Source: Caloramator proteoclasticus DSM 10124 (GTDB taxonomy: Bacteria > Bacillota > Clostridia > Clostridiales > Caloramatoraceae). Taken from it: a stretch of 64,000 bases of DNA. Position numbers and translations under genes: made by a program. Positions 18,724 through 28,802 of the stretch are shown piece after piece; positions within the stretch are counted from its first letter, which is position 1, and each line of letters begins with the position of its first letter. The notes below the pieces were generated by a model, which worked only from the letters and a program-made list of their open reading frames with translations, was not told the origin of the DNA and did not search any database. The DNA lies in contig NZ_FQVG01000003.1 in assembly GCF_900129265.1 (NCBI RefSeq), positions 1-64,000 on the forward strand, given 5' to 3'.

Positions 18724-21309
18724 ATGGCAGTAACAAACAGAGAGGAACTACTTCAAAAAATCTCTGAAATAAGAGAAGCTCAAAAGAAATTTGCAACTTA
18801 TACACAAGAACAGGTTGACGAGATTTTCAGACAAGCAGCAATGGCTGCAAACAATGCAAGAATATATCTTGCAAAGATGGCTGTTGAAGAAACAGGAATG
18901 GGTATAGTAGAAGACAAGGTTATAAAGAACCACTTCGCATCAGAATACATCTACAACAAGTACAAAGACGAAAAGACTTGTGGCGTTATTGAAAAGGATG
19001 AAACTATGGGACTTACAAAGATAGCAGAACCAATAGGAGTTATTGCTGCTATAGTTCCAACAACAAACCCAACATCAACAGCAATATTCAAGGCACTACT
19101 TGCTTTAAAGACAAGAAACGGTATAATATTCTCTCCTCACCCACGTGCTAAAAAATCAACTATAGAAGCTGCACGAATAATACTTGACGCTGCTGTTAAG
19201 GCTGGTGCACCAAAGAATATAATAGGATGGATTGATGAACCATCTGTTGAACTTTCACAGCTTGTTATGGCAGAATCTGACTTAATTCTTGCAACTGGTG
19301 GACCTGGAATGGTAAAAGCTGCATATTCTTCAGGAAAACCTGCAATAGGGGTTGGTGCTGGTAATACACCTGCTATAATCGATGAGTATGCACATATTAA
19401 AATGGCAGTAAACTCAATACTTCTTTCAAAGAGCTTCGACAATGGTGTTATCTGTGCATCAGAACAATCTGTAATAGTACTTGATGAAGTATATGATGAA
19501 GTAAAAAATGAATTTATTGAAAGAGGAGCATATATCTTAAAGGGAGATGAGGTTGACAAGGTTAGAAAGATTCTTCTTGTTAACGGCTCAATAAACCCAA
19601 ATATAGTTGGACAAAGCCCACAAAAGATAGGTGAAATGGCTGGTGTTAAGGTACCAGACAATGCAAGAATAATAATTGCTGAAGTTGAGTCAGTTGAAAT
19701 AGATGAACCATTCTCCTATGAAAAGTTATCTCCAGTTCTTGCAATGTATAGAGCTAATTCCTTTGATGAAGCACTTGATAAGGCAGTAACACTTGTTAAG
19801 CACGGCGGATTTGGTCATACTTCAGTTCTATACACAGACACAATAAAGTGCAAGGACAGAGTTGAAAAATTCAGTATGGCAATGAAGACAGGAAGAACAA
19901 TAATAAATATGCCTTCTTCACAGGGTGCAATTGGAGATATTTATAACTTCAGACTTGCTCCATCTCTAACTTTAGGCTGCGGTTCTTGGGGTGGAAACTC
20001 TGTTTCTGAAAATGTAGGAGTTAAGCATCTTCTAAACATTAAGAACGTAGCTGAGAGGAGAGAAAATATGCTTTGGTTTAGAGTACCAGAAAAAATATAC
20101 TTCAAATATGGTTGTCTTCCTGTAGCACTACAAGAGCTAAAGGATATGGGCAAGAAAAGAGCATTTATAGTAACTGATAAGGTACTGTTTGATTTAGGAT
20201 ATGCTGAAAAGGTTACTAACGTGTTAGATAGTATAGGAATTGAAACAAGCGTATTCTTTGAGGTTGAACCAGATCCAACACTTGCTTGTGCTAAAAAGGG
20301 TGCTGATTTAATGAGAGCATTTAACCCAGATGTTATAATAGCACTTGGTGGTGGATCACCAATGGATGCTGCAAAGATTATGTGGGTAATGTATGAACAT
20401 CCAGAGGTTAGATTTGAAGATCTTGCAATGAGATTTATGGATATAAGAAAGAGAGTTTACAGATTCCCAGAACTTGGACAAAAGGCTATGATGGTGGCAA
20501 TTCCAACATCAGCTGGTACAGGTTCAGAAGTTACTCCTTTTGCAGTTATAACTGATGAAAAGACTGGAATTAAGTACCCTCTTGCTGATTATGAATTAAC
20601 TCCTGATATGGCAATTGTTGATACTGAACTTATGATGAATATGCCAAAGGGATTAACAGCAGCTTCAGGTATAGATGCCCTAACTCACGCAATAGAGGCT
20701 TATGTTTCAGTTCTTGCATCAGAATATACAAATGGACTTGCACTTGAGGCAATAAGATTGATATTTAAGTATCTACCTCTTGCATATAGTGAAGGCCCAA
20801 CTAACCAAAAGGCAAGAGAAAAGATGGCACACGCATCAACTATGGCTGGTATGGCATTTGCAAATGCTTTCCTTGGTGTATGCCACTCAATGGCACATAA
20901 ACTTGGTGCAATGCATCATATACCACACGGTATAGCAAATGCTCTACTAATTAATGAAGTAATCAGATTTAATGCGGTAGATAATCCAAGAAAGCAAGCT
21001 GCATTCCCACAATATAAGTATCCAAACGCTAAGTGGAGATATGCAAGAATTGCAGATTACCTTGGACTTGGTGGAAAGACTGAAGAAGAAAAGGTAGAAC
21101 TTTTAATTAAAGCTATAGATGAACTTAAGGAAAAGCTAAATATACCAAAATCAATAAAGGAAGCTGGAGTTTCAGAAAAGAAATTCTATGCAACACTTGA
21201 TGAAATGGCTGAACAAGCATTTGACGATCAATGTACAGGTGCTAACCCAAGATATCCATTAATAAGCGAAATTAAAGAAATGTATATAAATGCCTTTGAA
21301 GGCAGATAA
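18724..21309 (+). CDS. adhE: Bifunctional acetaldehyde/alcohol dehydrogenase
   Basis: 861 residues from the ATG preceded by GAGGTG; an earlier TTG at 18703 only extends the frame. It reduces acetyl-CoA to acetaldehyde and then ethanol, using two NADH. The N-terminal half is a CoA-acylating aldehyde dehydrogenase with catalytic Cys in NGVICASEQS (about 242). The C-terminal half is an iron-dependent alcohol dehydrogenase with GGGSPMDAAK for NAD and the metal-site histidines in HSMAHKLGAMHHIPHG (about 721-736). The length is normal for AdhE spirosomes. Two Rex-like operators precede it, and a terminator follows that it shares with treR. It indicates ethanol fermentation. Confidence 0.97.
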   Translation: MAVTNREELLQKISEIREAQKKFATYTQEQVDEIFRQAAMAANNARIYLAKMAVEETGMGIVEDKVIKNHFASEYIYNKYKDEKTCGVIEKDETMGLTKIAEPIGVIAAIVPTTNPTSTAIFKALLALKTRNGIIFSPHPRAKKSTIEAARIILDAAVKAGAPKNIIGWIDEPSVELSQLVMAESDLILATGGPGMVKAAYSSGKPAIGVGAGNTPAIIDEYAHIKMAVNSILLSKSFDNGVICASEQSVIVLDEVYDEVKNEFIERGAYILKGDEVDKVRKILLVNGSINPNIVGQSPQKIGEMAGVKVPDNARIIIAEVESVEIDEPFSYEKLSPVLAMYRANSFDEALDKAVTLVKHGGFGHTSVLYTDTIKCKDRVEKFSMAMKTGRTIINMPSSQGAIGDIYNFRLAPSLTLGCGSWGGNSVSENVGVKHLLNIKNVAERRENMLWFRVPEKIYFKYGCLPVALQELKDMGKKRAFIVTDKVLFDLGYAEKVTNVLDSIGIETSVFFEVEPDPTLACAKKGADLMRAFNPDVIIALGGGSPMDAAKIMWVMYEHPEVRFEDLAMRFMDIRKRVYRFPELGQKAMMVAIPTSAGTGSEVTPFAVITDEKTGIKYPLADYELTPDMAIVDTELMMNMPKGLTAASGIDALTHAIEAYVSVLASEYTNGLALEAIRLIFKYLPLAYSEGPTNQKAREKMAHASTMAGMAFANAFLGVCHSMAHKLGAMHHIPHGIANALLINEVIRFNAVDNPRKQAAFPQYKYPNAKWRYARIADYLGLGGKTEEEKVELLIKAIDELKEKLNIPKSIKEAGVSEKKFYATLDEMAEQAFDDQCTGANPRYPLISEIKEMYINAFEGR

Positions 21310-21386
21310 AAGATAAATTCCATATAGTTTTCATTAGTTTACCCCTATCCTATATAGTTTATCCCCTTGCATTATTGATATATAAT

Positions 21387-21424
21387 AAAGAGCTAACAAC
21401 ATAAAACCTGTTAGCTCTTTATTT
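21387..21424. terminator. Bidirectional terminator between adhE and treR
   Basis: AAAGAGCTAACA / TGTTAGCTCTTT, a 12-bp stem with a 10-nt loop, is followed by TATTT on the plus strand. It serves adhE and overlaps the treR stop codon at 21419, so it can also end the tre operon. Confidence 0.8.
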
Positions 21425-22135
21425 ATGTCTTCTTGCAAAGTCTATAAATTTAAATTTATCTGGTCTATGTCTTGATTCTGTATACTGGAAAAGAGTCATA
21501 TCTTCCAAGTACACATAGTTTTTCACCACCACAACAACATCATATCCATCTAAATCCAAATACCTCTTATCCTCATCGGTTGCATTCTTTACAACTATCT
21601 CCTTCTTAGCAAAGGATATCTTTAACCCTAACACATTTTCAATATACTCATAAATAGAATTTTGGCAGATTTCCTTTGTAAATCCATCAGCCACCCTCTT
21701 TAAAATAAAATCCTTGTCAAGTATTATTCTTTTATCCTTTATTTTTCTGGCCCTAACTATCTTCCAAACCTCATCTTGTTCACTTATTTGAAGCTGTTTT
21801 TGAAGATATTTATCAGGCTTTACAACTTCAAGCTCCTCAACTATTGTTTGGACAGAACCGCCCATTTTACTTGCAAGTTCTTTAAAACTTATAAGGCCTG
21901 AAACCTGAAAATCAAACTTATTAATATCAAGAACAAAGGAACCCTTACCCTTAATCTTTTGTATATAACCATTCTGTTCAAGACGCAGTAGGGCTTTTCT
22001 TACAGTATCCCTTGATACATCGTACATCTGCATCAGTTCGTTTTCTGAAGGAAGTTTGGCATTTGGTTCATATTCTGCCTTTTCTATTTTTTCCACAATA
22101 TCATTATATATTATTAGGTATTTACTATTTTCCAT
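21419..22135 (-). CDS. treR: Trehalose operon repressor, GntR family
   Basis: 238 residues, the length I recall for Bacillus TreR, starting at MENSKYLIIYNDI; the frame can be extended four codons to a TTG at 22147. The N-terminal winged helix (LPSENELMQMYDVSRDTV) binds DNA. The C-terminal UTRA domain senses trehalose-6-phosphate in known TreR proteins. The end FQYTESRHRPDKF, then DFARRHK, closely resembles Bacillus TreR. It is the last gene of treP-treA-treR. Its likely targets are the two TTGTACGTACAA-type palindromes at 25361 and 25397. Confidence 0.92.
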   Translation of the reverse strand: MENSKYLIIYNDIVEKIEKAEYEPNAKLPSENELMQMYDVSRDTVRKALLRLEQNGYIQKIKGKGSFVLDINKFDFQVSGLISFKELASKMGGSVQTIVEELEVVKPDKYLQKQLQISEQDEVWKIVRARKIKDKRIILDKDFILKRVADGFTKEICQNSIYEYIENVLGLKISFAKKEIVVKNATDEDKRYLDLDGYDVVVVVKNYVYLEDMTLFQYTESRHRPDKFKFIDFARRHK

Positions 22136-22169
22136 CCTCATCACCAATGATATTGTAACACGCCTTACA

Positions 22170-23816
22170 TTACTTTACAATATAGTAAACTACAGATTCA
22201 TAAGGCCTTAATGTTAAATTAGATAAATCTAATCCACTATCCCTATAATTTGATAATAATATTTCTACTCTACCCTTTAAGTCTATTTCTCCTTCTAAGT
22301 TAACCTTAGTAGGCTCTCCATAGAAGTTATTTACAACAACAAGTAGCTCATCTTTATAGCTTCTTGCATAAGCAAATACGCTTTTGTGCTCTACACAAAG
22401 TGGAATATAATCACCGTATGCAACAACGTCATACTCTTTTCTTATTCTTATAAGTTCCCTGTAATGGCTTAAAATTGAATCAGCATCATTTATCTGAGCT
22501 TCAACATTTATTCCTTTAAAATTATTTGAAACTGATATCCAAGGTTGTCCATCTGTAAAACCAGCATTATCACTATCATCCCACTGCATTGGGGTTCTTG
22601 AGTTGTCCCTTGACCTTTCCATTATAATTTTCATTACTTCTTCGTCATCCATTCCCTTTTCTTTTAAAATTCTATAATAGTTTATAGACTCAACATCCTT
22701 ATAGTACTCTATTTTGTCAAAATATGGATTTGTCATACCTATTTCTTCACCTTGGTATATATATGGGGTTCCCCTTAGCATATGGATTGAGGTTGCAAGC
22801 ATCTTGGCCGATTCTTTATGATATTTTTTATCATCTCCAAATCTCGAAACAACTCTTGGTTGGTCGTGGTTACACCAAAACACTGCACTCCAACCATTAC
22901 CCTTCTGCATACCTATTTGCCAATCGTTAAATATCTTCTTTAGCTCTTTAAAATCAAAATCCATAAGAGCCCATTTATCTCCGTCTTTATAATCTACCTT
23001 AAGATGATGAAAGTTAAATACCATTGAAAGCTCTTTTTCTTCTGGATTTGTGTATTTTATGCAGTTATCAATTGAAGTAGATGACATCTCTCCTACTGTA
23101 ATTATATCATCATATCTACCAAATGTATTTTTGTTAAGTTCTTTTAAGTATTTATGAATGTTTGGGCCATCAGTATAAAATCTTCTTCCATCACCTATTA
23201 AATCATCTTCAAATACTGCTGGTTTTGATATAAGATTTATAACGTCAAATCTTAGTCCCTTTACTCCCTTTTGTAGCCAAAAGTTTACTATTTCATATAC
23301 ATTTTTTCTTACCTCTTCGTTATCCCAATTTAAATCCGCCTGGGTTACATCAAACAAGTGTAGGTAATATTCACCAAACTTTTCTACGTATTCCCAAGCA
23401 CTTCCTCCAAACTTAGACTGCCAGTTTGTTGGTTTTTCTTTAAATATATAAAAGCCTTTATACTTTTTATCACCTTGAAGAGCTCTTTTAAACCACTCGT
23501 GTTCTGTCGAAGTATGGTTTAAAACCATATCAAGCATTATACCAATATCCCTCTTTTGTGCTTCCTCAACTAAAGTTTCGAAATCCTCCATCGTTCCAAA
23601 TCTACTATCTATATTATAATAATCTGCAACATCATACCCATTATCCCTTTGGGGTGAAACATAAAAAGGAGTTAGCCAAATATAGTCAACCCCTAAAAAC
23701 TTTAAATAGTCAAGTTTCTCAATGACACCTCTTAAATCTCCAAAACCATCTCCATTTGAGTCTTTAAAGGATTTTGGGTAAATTTGATATACAACACTCT
23801 TTTTAAAGTCCTTCAT
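22170..23816 (-). CDS. treA: Trehalose-6-phosphate hydrolase (GH13)
   Basis: 548 residues. It splits the trehalose-6-phosphate delivered by the PTS into glucose and glucose-6-phosphate in the cytosol; there is no signal peptide. GH13 motifs: DMVLNH (region I), GLRFDVIN with the nucleophile near 192, TVGEMS with the acid/base near 241, and NHDQPR. The N-terminal VVYQIYPKSFKDSNGDGFGD is typical of oligo-1,6-glucosidase/TreA enzymes. I assign TreA (phospho-alpha,alpha-trehalase) rather than oligo-1,6-glucosidase because of its place between treP and treR. It starts 100 bp after treP, with a strong hairpin in the gap. Confidence 0.92.
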   Translation of the reverse strand: MKDFKKSVVYQIYPKSFKDSNGDGFGDLRGVIEKLDYLKFLGVDYIWLTPFYVSPQRDNGYDVADYYNIDSRFGTMEDFETLVEEAQKRDIGIMLDMVLNHTSTEHEWFKRALQGDKKYKGFYIFKEKPTNWQSKFGGSAWEYVEKFGEYYLHLFDVTQADLNWDNEEVRKNVYEIVNFWLQKGVKGLRFDVINLISKPAVFEDDLIGDGRRFYTDGPNIHKYLKELNKNTFGRYDDIITVGEMSSTSIDNCIKYTNPEEKELSMVFNFHHLKVDYKDGDKWALMDFDFKELKKIFNDWQIGMQKGNGWSAVFWCNHDQPRVVSRFGDDKKYHKESAKMLATSIHMLRGTPYIYQGEEIGMTNPYFDKIEYYKDVESINYYRILKEKGMDDEEVMKIIMERSRDNSRTPMQWDDSDNAGFTDGQPWISVSNNFKGINVEAQINDADSILSHYRELIRIRKEYDVVAYGDYIPLCVEHKSVFAYARSYKDELLVVVNNFYGEPTKVNLEGEIDLKGRVEILLSNYRDSGLDLSNLTLRPYESVVYYIVK

Positions 23817-23847
23817 CTCGTCACTCCTATTCTTTAATTTTTTTTAA

Positions 23848-23882
23848 CACAATTGGGCTGTTTTGAAAACAGCCCAATTGTG
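23848..23882 (-). other. Intra-operon hairpin between treP and treA
   Basis: A perfect 17-bp stem, CACAATTGGGCTGTTTT / AAAACAGCCCAATTGTG, has a single-base loop. On the minus strand it is followed by TTAAAAAAAA rather than a U-tract, so it looks more like an RNA-processing or stability element than a terminator. Confidence 0.6.
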
Positions 23883-23916
23883 AGTTTTAAATTAGGGGAA
23901 AGTATATTCAACATTA

Positions 23917-25338
23917 TTACTTGTTATCCTTAACAAGAATATTATTCTTCTTAAACAGTACTGTAAGCATAAATGGAACTACAATTGCAATTAGCATTGC
24001 TATAAAGAACTTAAACATAAATTGTGGCTTTATTGAAAGGATTCCTGGAAGTCCTCCAACACCAATTGAGTTTGCTAAAACACCAGTTCCTACTGAAAAT
24101 ACTGCTGCAATTGATGAACCAATCATTGCTGCAAGGAATGGATATACATATTTTAAGTTGATACCAAACATTGCTGGTTCAGTTACTCCAAGGTAGCAGG
24201 ATATACAAGCTGGAATTGAAACTTGCTTTTCTTCTTCATCGTGCTTATTTAAATAGATAATTGCAAGTACTGCAGAACCTTGTGCAATATTAGATAGTGC
24301 AATCATTGGCCATAGGTTTGTTCCACCAAGTTCGCTCATTAATTGTAGGTCTATTGCATTTGTCATATGATGTAGACCTGTTATAACAAGTGGAGCATAA
24401 GTAAATCCAAATATTGCTGCAAATAGCCATCCAAATGCTGATGTAAGTCCTGCATAAACAACCTTTGATATTGCTGAACCTATTGCCCATCCAAGAGGTC
24501 CTAATATTGTATGGGCAATTAACACTGTTGGAACAAGTGCAAAGAATGGAACTACTATCATTGATATATATGAAGGAACTATATCTCTAAGCTTGGATTC
24601 AAAGAATGAAAGTGTAAATCCTGCAAGTATTGCTGGTATTACTTGGGCTTGGTAACCAATCATCTTAACTTGTGCAAAACCAAAGTTCCATACTGGTATT
24701 TCCTTTGCTGTTGCAACTGCATAGGCATTCAGTAGCTGTGGTGAAACAAGTGTTATACCAAGTACTATACCAAGTATTTGTGTTGTACCCATCTTCTTTG
24801 ATATTGACCAAGTTATACCAACTGGTAAGAAGAAGAATATTGCTTCACCTATAAGCCATAGGAAGTGGTGAACACCAGCCCAAAATTGAGATATTTCAGT
24901 TAAACTCTTTGTTCCATTTTCAAACATCTTAATATCGCCTATTATATTTCTAAAACCAAGTATAAGACCTCCAACAACAATTGCTGGAATAAGTGGTGCA
25001 AATATTTCACCAAGATGTGATATAAGTCTTTGAATTAGACTCATATTTTGTCTTGCTGCCTTCTTTGCTTCTTCTTTGCTAACACCTTCGATGCCTGCAT
25101 ATCTTACAAACTCATTGTAGAAAACAGCAACTTCATTTCCAATGATTACCTGGAACTGTCCTGCTTGAGTGAAGGTTCCCTTAACAATCTTCATCGCATC
25201 AATCTTTTTTACATCTGCCTTCTTTGGATCATTTAAAACAAATCTCATTCTTGTTGCACAGTGGGATACTGCTGCTATATTTTCTTTTCCTCCCACGTAC
25301 TCTAAAAGTTCTTTTACATCATTTGCAAATTTACTCAC
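23917..25338 (-). CDS. treP: PTS trehalose-specific EIIBC
   Basis: 473 residues. It imports trehalose and phosphorylates it to trehalose-6-phosphate. The N-terminal EIIB domain (about 1-85) carries the phospho-accepting Cys in AAVSHCATRMRF. About ten membrane segments of the EIIC domain follow. There is no EIIA domain, so a glucose-type EIIA must be supplied in trans; none is in this window. It is the first gene of treP-treA-treR. Its promoter and two TreR-type operators lie at 25361-25417. An AAAGGTG ribosome site precedes the ATG. Confidence 0.93.
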   Translation of the reverse strand: MSKFANDVKELLEYVGGKENIAAVSHCATRMRFVLNDPKKADVKKIDAMKIVKGTFTQAGQFQVIIGNEVAVFYNEFVRYAGIEGVSKEEAKKAARQNMSLIQRLISHLGEIFAPLIPAIVVGGLILGFRNIIGDIKMFENGTKSLTEISQFWAGVHHFLWLIGEAIFFFLPVGITWSISKKMGTTQILGIVLGITLVSPQLLNAYAVATAKEIPVWNFGFAQVKMIGYQAQVIPAILAGFTLSFFESKLRDIVPSYISMIVVPFFALVPTVLIAHTILGPLGWAIGSAISKVVYAGLTSAFGWLFAAIFGFTYAPLVITGLHHMTNAIDLQLMSELGGTNLWPMIALSNIAQGSAVLAIIYLNKHDEEEKQVSIPACISCYLGVTEPAMFGINLKYVYPFLAAMIGSSIAAVFSVGTGVLANSIGVGGLPGILSIKPQFMFKFFIAMLIAIVVPFMLTVLFKKNNILVKDNK

Positions 25339-25360
25339 CTTTGTTCCCCTCCATCCTAAC

Positions 25361-25372
25361 TTGTACGTACAA
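25361..25372 (-). promoter_or_regulatory. TreR-type operator in the treP 5' leader
   Basis: TTGTACGTACAA is a perfect 12-bp palindrome close to the known TreR box (TTGTATATACAA). It lies between the predicted transcription start and the ribosome site of treP. Its centre is 36 bp from the upstream operator. Confidence 0.75.
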
Positions 25373-25388
25373 CTTTATTTACATTTAT

Positions 25389-25417
25389 ATAATATCATGT
25401 ACGTACAAGTTAGACAA
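25389..25417 (-). promoter_or_regulatory. treP promoter with TreR-type operator in the spacer
   Basis: -35 TTGTCT (25412-25417) and -10 TATTAT (25389-25394) are separated by 17 bp. Within the spacer lies the second palindrome ATGTACGTACAA (25397-25408), so a bound repressor would sit on the promoter. Confidence 0.78.
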
Positions 25418-25449
25418 TATTTTTTTGAAAATTTTAAGAAAAATTAAAT

Positions 25450-25486
25450 AAGAAAAGATAGGGTGATAGGCACCCTATCTTTTCTT
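25450..25486 (-). terminator. Terminator of the SNF2 helicase gene
   Basis: A 16-bp stem AAGAAAAGATAGGGTG / CACCCTATCTTTTCTT with a 5-nt loop overlaps the last bases of the stop codon. On the minus strand it is followed by ATTTAATTTTTC. Confidence 0.75.
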
Positions 25487-28400
25487 ATTTTAATATATCC
25501 AATATTTCTTTTTCAGATAATGAACTTATAAAAACTTCTCCTTCTTTTATTATAGAATCAATTAATTCTTTTTTCTTATTTTGTAAATCATATATTTTTT
25601 CTTCAATAGAATCCTTAGTTATCATTTTAAATACTTGTACAACTTTCTTTTGACCTATTCTATGTGCTCTATCGGATGCTTGTTCTTCAACAGCCGGATT
25701 CCACCAAGGATCTAAATGTATTACAGTATCTGCAGTTGTAAGATTTAAACCTGTCCCTCCTGCCTTTAATGAAAGAAGAAAAATATCTGTTTTTCCATTG
25801 TTAAACTCATCTACTATTACTTTTCTTTTAGAAACATCAGTAGAACCATCTAAATATGAATATTTTATCTTTTTCTCCTCAAGAATTTTCTTAGTTAAAT
25901 CTAACAACGATGTGAATTGTGAAAATATTAAAACCTTATGGTTTCCTTCGATTAACTCTTCTAACAGTTCCTCAAGCTGATTAAATTTTCCACTATCTCC
26001 CTTATAATCCTCTAAAAAAATTGAAGGATGACAACATATCTGTCTAAGCCTTGTAAGAAGCTTTAATACCTGTATTTTATTTGATTCAAATTCACCATTT
26101 TTTATGAGCCTTTCTACATCTTCCCGAGCCTTTAAAAGATACGCTTTATAAAGTTCATTTTGTTTTTTTGTCATTTCACATATAAGCTTTGTTTCAATCT
26201 TTTCAGGTAATTCATTTAACACATCAGATTTTTTTCTTCTTAAGATAAATGGAGCAATTGTCTTTTTTAAATACTCCAATGTATTTTTATCATTATACTT
26301 TAAAATAGGTTTTTCATATTTATCTAAAAATTCATTTTTTGAGTATAAAAGTCCAGGTAGTACAAAATCAAATATAGACCAAAGCTCACTTAAATTATTT
26401 TCCATTGGAGTTCCAGTTAACGCAAATCTTACTCTACTGTTTATCTTTTTTACACTTCTGGCATTAAGTGATTCAGGATTTTTTATATGTTGTGCTTCAT
26501 CTAATATACACATATCAAACTCATAGTTTTTATAAAACTCTATATCTCTTCTTATTAATGGATATGATGTTATTATTACATCATTATTTTCTATTTCTGA
26601 TATAAGTTCTTCCCGTTTTTTTCTATCACCTTCAACTATCAAAACCTTTACTTCAGGAGCAAACCTTTCAAATTCACTCTTCCAATTAAATAGCAGTGAA
26701 GATGGTGCAACAATTAAAAATTTCTTGTTTTTGGTTTCACTTAAAATTAATGCAATTGTTTGTAATGTTTTACCAAGCCCCATATCATCCGCAAGGATTC
26801 CCCCTAAATCAAGGTTAGATAAAGTTTTTAACCATTTAAAACCTATTACTTGATAATCTCTTAATATATTTTTCAATGATGCAGGAATTTCTATCATCTC
26901 TTCTTTTGCATTCTTTATTTTGCTTAAAAAAATATCAATTTCCTTTCTGCCCTCTATATTTAAATGATCACCAAATTTATTTAAAAATGCTAATGCTCTA
27001 TATTTTGGTATATCAATTTCATTTTCAATTATTTCACTATCTTCAAATTCGTTCAGTATCTTTTTTACTTCTTCTATATTCTTTTCTTCTAAAGAAATTA
27101 TTTCTCCACTTTTTAACCTGTGATAATTTTTCTTCTCCTTTATTGACTTTAATACATTTACTATTTCTTTTTTATCTATATCACTTATTTCAAATTCAAA
27201 TCCAATAAGATTACTCCCATTATTTTTTATCTTGGTACTAACTGATATACTTCTTTCTCTATAAATTCCTTTAACAGCATCTGTATAGAATATTTCTGCT
27301 AAATCTTTTAAGGCTGGCATTATATGTTTTAAAAACATATATAATCTACCTTCATCTTCTAATACCAAATAATTATTAACCTGCTTAAAGCCTGATTGTT
27401 CAAGTAAATTTAATACTTTACCCTCTGCTTCAAAATTTCTGATTATTAAAGAAGTATTTTCGTCACTTGTAAATGCCTTAATCTCTTTTTCTCCATATTT
27501 AAATACCACATCTAATTTTATTCCCTTTTTATATTTATCAATATAAATTAAAGTCTTTAAATCTTCTACAACAATTTTCTTGTTTAAATCCCCTTTTATA
27601 ATTACATTATCACTTTTTATTATTTTAGGTAATTGTTTCAATAGTTCATTTTTTAAAGAACCACTAAACTCAATCATATTATTTCTATCCATCAAATTTG
27701 ATACATAAAAAGTTAAATCTCTATCGTCTAAAACATATATTTTATTATCTAATAAAAACAAATCTCCCTTCTTATTAAGCTTCATAGGTTCACTATCTCT
27801 CTTTAACTTTAAAACAATATTTTCGTTCTTTTCCTCTAACTCAACCATAAAGGGAGCCTTTTTAAACTCAATTTTAACATTTGATAATTCATCATAGCCC
27901 ACCTTTATATTAATATTTCTTTCTTTTAATTTTTCTAAAATATATCTAATCATATTATTTTTTAAATAAACCGTTTTACCTGAAAATATAACATTTTCGC
28001 CCTTAACCGAATAGCCTACCTGTCTTTTCATCGTATCCGCATAATACAGATGCTTTAAGTAATCAATTATTGGTTTATCTTCATCCTTAAAATCGTGTAT
28101 TATTGGATTGAATACAAATTTTTTACCAAATTCATATTCAACGTTGCTCTCAATAGAATCAATGAATCTTGCTATATTTTTTGTTACATACAACTTATCA
28201 AGTCCTACCCTAAGAGTTAATTCTGCATCATATTCTAAGTAACTTGCCTTTATAAATTCAATATCATATTCAACATTTATTTTTAATTTTTCATCACTAT
28301 CTACATTCTTTTTTAACTTATCAAGCAATAATGTAGCCTTAAAATTATTTTCAATCATATTTTGATCTAAAGGCTGCATCTCATCTTTATTATTTATAAT

Positions 28401-28685
28401 GTAATAATAAAGGGCAGTAATATGTTTGCATACATATCTATATTTATTAAAAAAAGGGCAATCACATTTAACACCTACCTCATTATTTTCACCTTTTCTT
28501 TTGAAATTAATAATTGGTGTATATATTTCATTTCCCTCTATTTCACCCATAAATCTTATCTTATCTCCTATTTCCTCTACCCAAACATCAAGGACTCTAC
28601 CCTGTTCATAATAGGCCTTTCCTCTTTTTAAATATTCCCTATCTAAATTTTCAAAAACATTTTCTAAAAATTCAAAATCAATCAT
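25485..28685 (-). CDS. SWI2/SNF2-family helicase with SWIM zinc finger
   Basis: 1066 residues. The N-terminus carries a SWIM motif (CDCPF, then CKHITALYY, about 73-93), a zinc-binding nucleic-acid or protein interaction module. A bacterial SNF2-associated region follows, then the SNF2 ATPase: Walker A in DDMGLGKTLQTIA, DEAQHIKN for Walker B, and LTGTPMENN. The C-terminal helicase half ends with the arginine finger motif DRAHRIGQKK. Bacterial relatives include RapA/HepA-type RNA polymerase recyclers and chromatin-like remodelers of unknown role. All ATPase motifs look intact. It is a single gene with its own terminator; no restriction or defence partner is adjacent. Confidence 0.92.
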   Translation of the reverse strand: MIDFEFLENVFENLDREYLKRGKAYYEQGRVLDVWVEEIGDKIRFMGEIEGNEIYTPIINFKRKGENNEVGVKCDCPFFNKYRYVCKHITALYYYIINNKDEMQPLDQNMIENNFKATLLLDKLKKNVDSDEKLKINVEYDIEFIKASYLEYDAELTLRVGLDKLYVTKNIARFIDSIESNVEYEFGKKFVFNPIIHDFKDEDKPIIDYLKHLYYADTMKRQVGYSVKGENVIFSGKTVYLKNNMIRYILEKLKERNINIKVGYDELSNVKIEFKKAPFMVELEEKNENIVLKLKRDSEPMKLNKKGDLFLLDNKIYVLDDRDLTFYVSNLMDRNNMIEFSGSLKNELLKQLPKIIKSDNVIIKGDLNKKIVVEDLKTLIYIDKYKKGIKLDVVFKYGEKEIKAFTSDENTSLIIRNFEAEGKVLNLLEQSGFKQVNNYLVLEDEGRLYMFLKHIMPALKDLAEIFYTDAVKGIYRERSISVSTKIKNNGSNLIGFEFEISDIDKKEIVNVLKSIKEKKNYHRLKSGEIISLEEKNIEEVKKILNEFEDSEIIENEIDIPKYRALAFLNKFGDHLNIEGRKEIDIFLSKIKNAKEEMIEIPASLKNILRDYQVIGFKWLKTLSNLDLGGILADDMGLGKTLQTIALILSETKNKKFLIVAPSSLLFNWKSEFERFAPEVKVLIVEGDRKKREELISEIENNDVIITSYPLIRRDIEFYKNYEFDMCILDEAQHIKNPESLNARSVKKINSRVRFALTGTPMENNLSELWSIFDFVLPGLLYSKNEFLDKYEKPILKYNDKNTLEYLKKTIAPFILRRKKSDVLNELPEKIETKLICEMTKKQNELYKAYLLKAREDVERLIKNGEFESNKIQVLKLLTRLRQICCHPSIFLEDYKGDSGKFNQLEELLEELIEGNHKVLIFSQFTSLLDLTKKILEEKKIKYSYLDGSTDVSKRKVIVDEFNNGKTDIFLLSLKAGGTGLNLTTADTVIHLDPWWNPAVEEQASDRAHRIGQKKVVQVFKMITKDSIEEKIYDLQNKKKELIDSIIKEGEVFISSLSEKEILDILK

Positions 28686-28802
28686 ATCTCATTACCTGCC
28701 TTCATATTGCATTATAATAAATATCTATGTATATTATAGATATAAAATAGTTATAAAACAAACATAATTTTTTATATTAATATCATTATAAACTTTACAT
28801 AT

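Noticed and set aside
19137-19661. 174-codon antisense frame within adhE
   Set aside because: It is the mirror of strongly conserved AdhE coding sequence, with no ribosome site or recognisable domain.
25485-28685. SNF2 helicase as part of an anti-phage system
   Set aside because: No nuclease, methylase or other defence partner is adjacent, and it has its own terminator, so a housekeeping remodeler is more likely.
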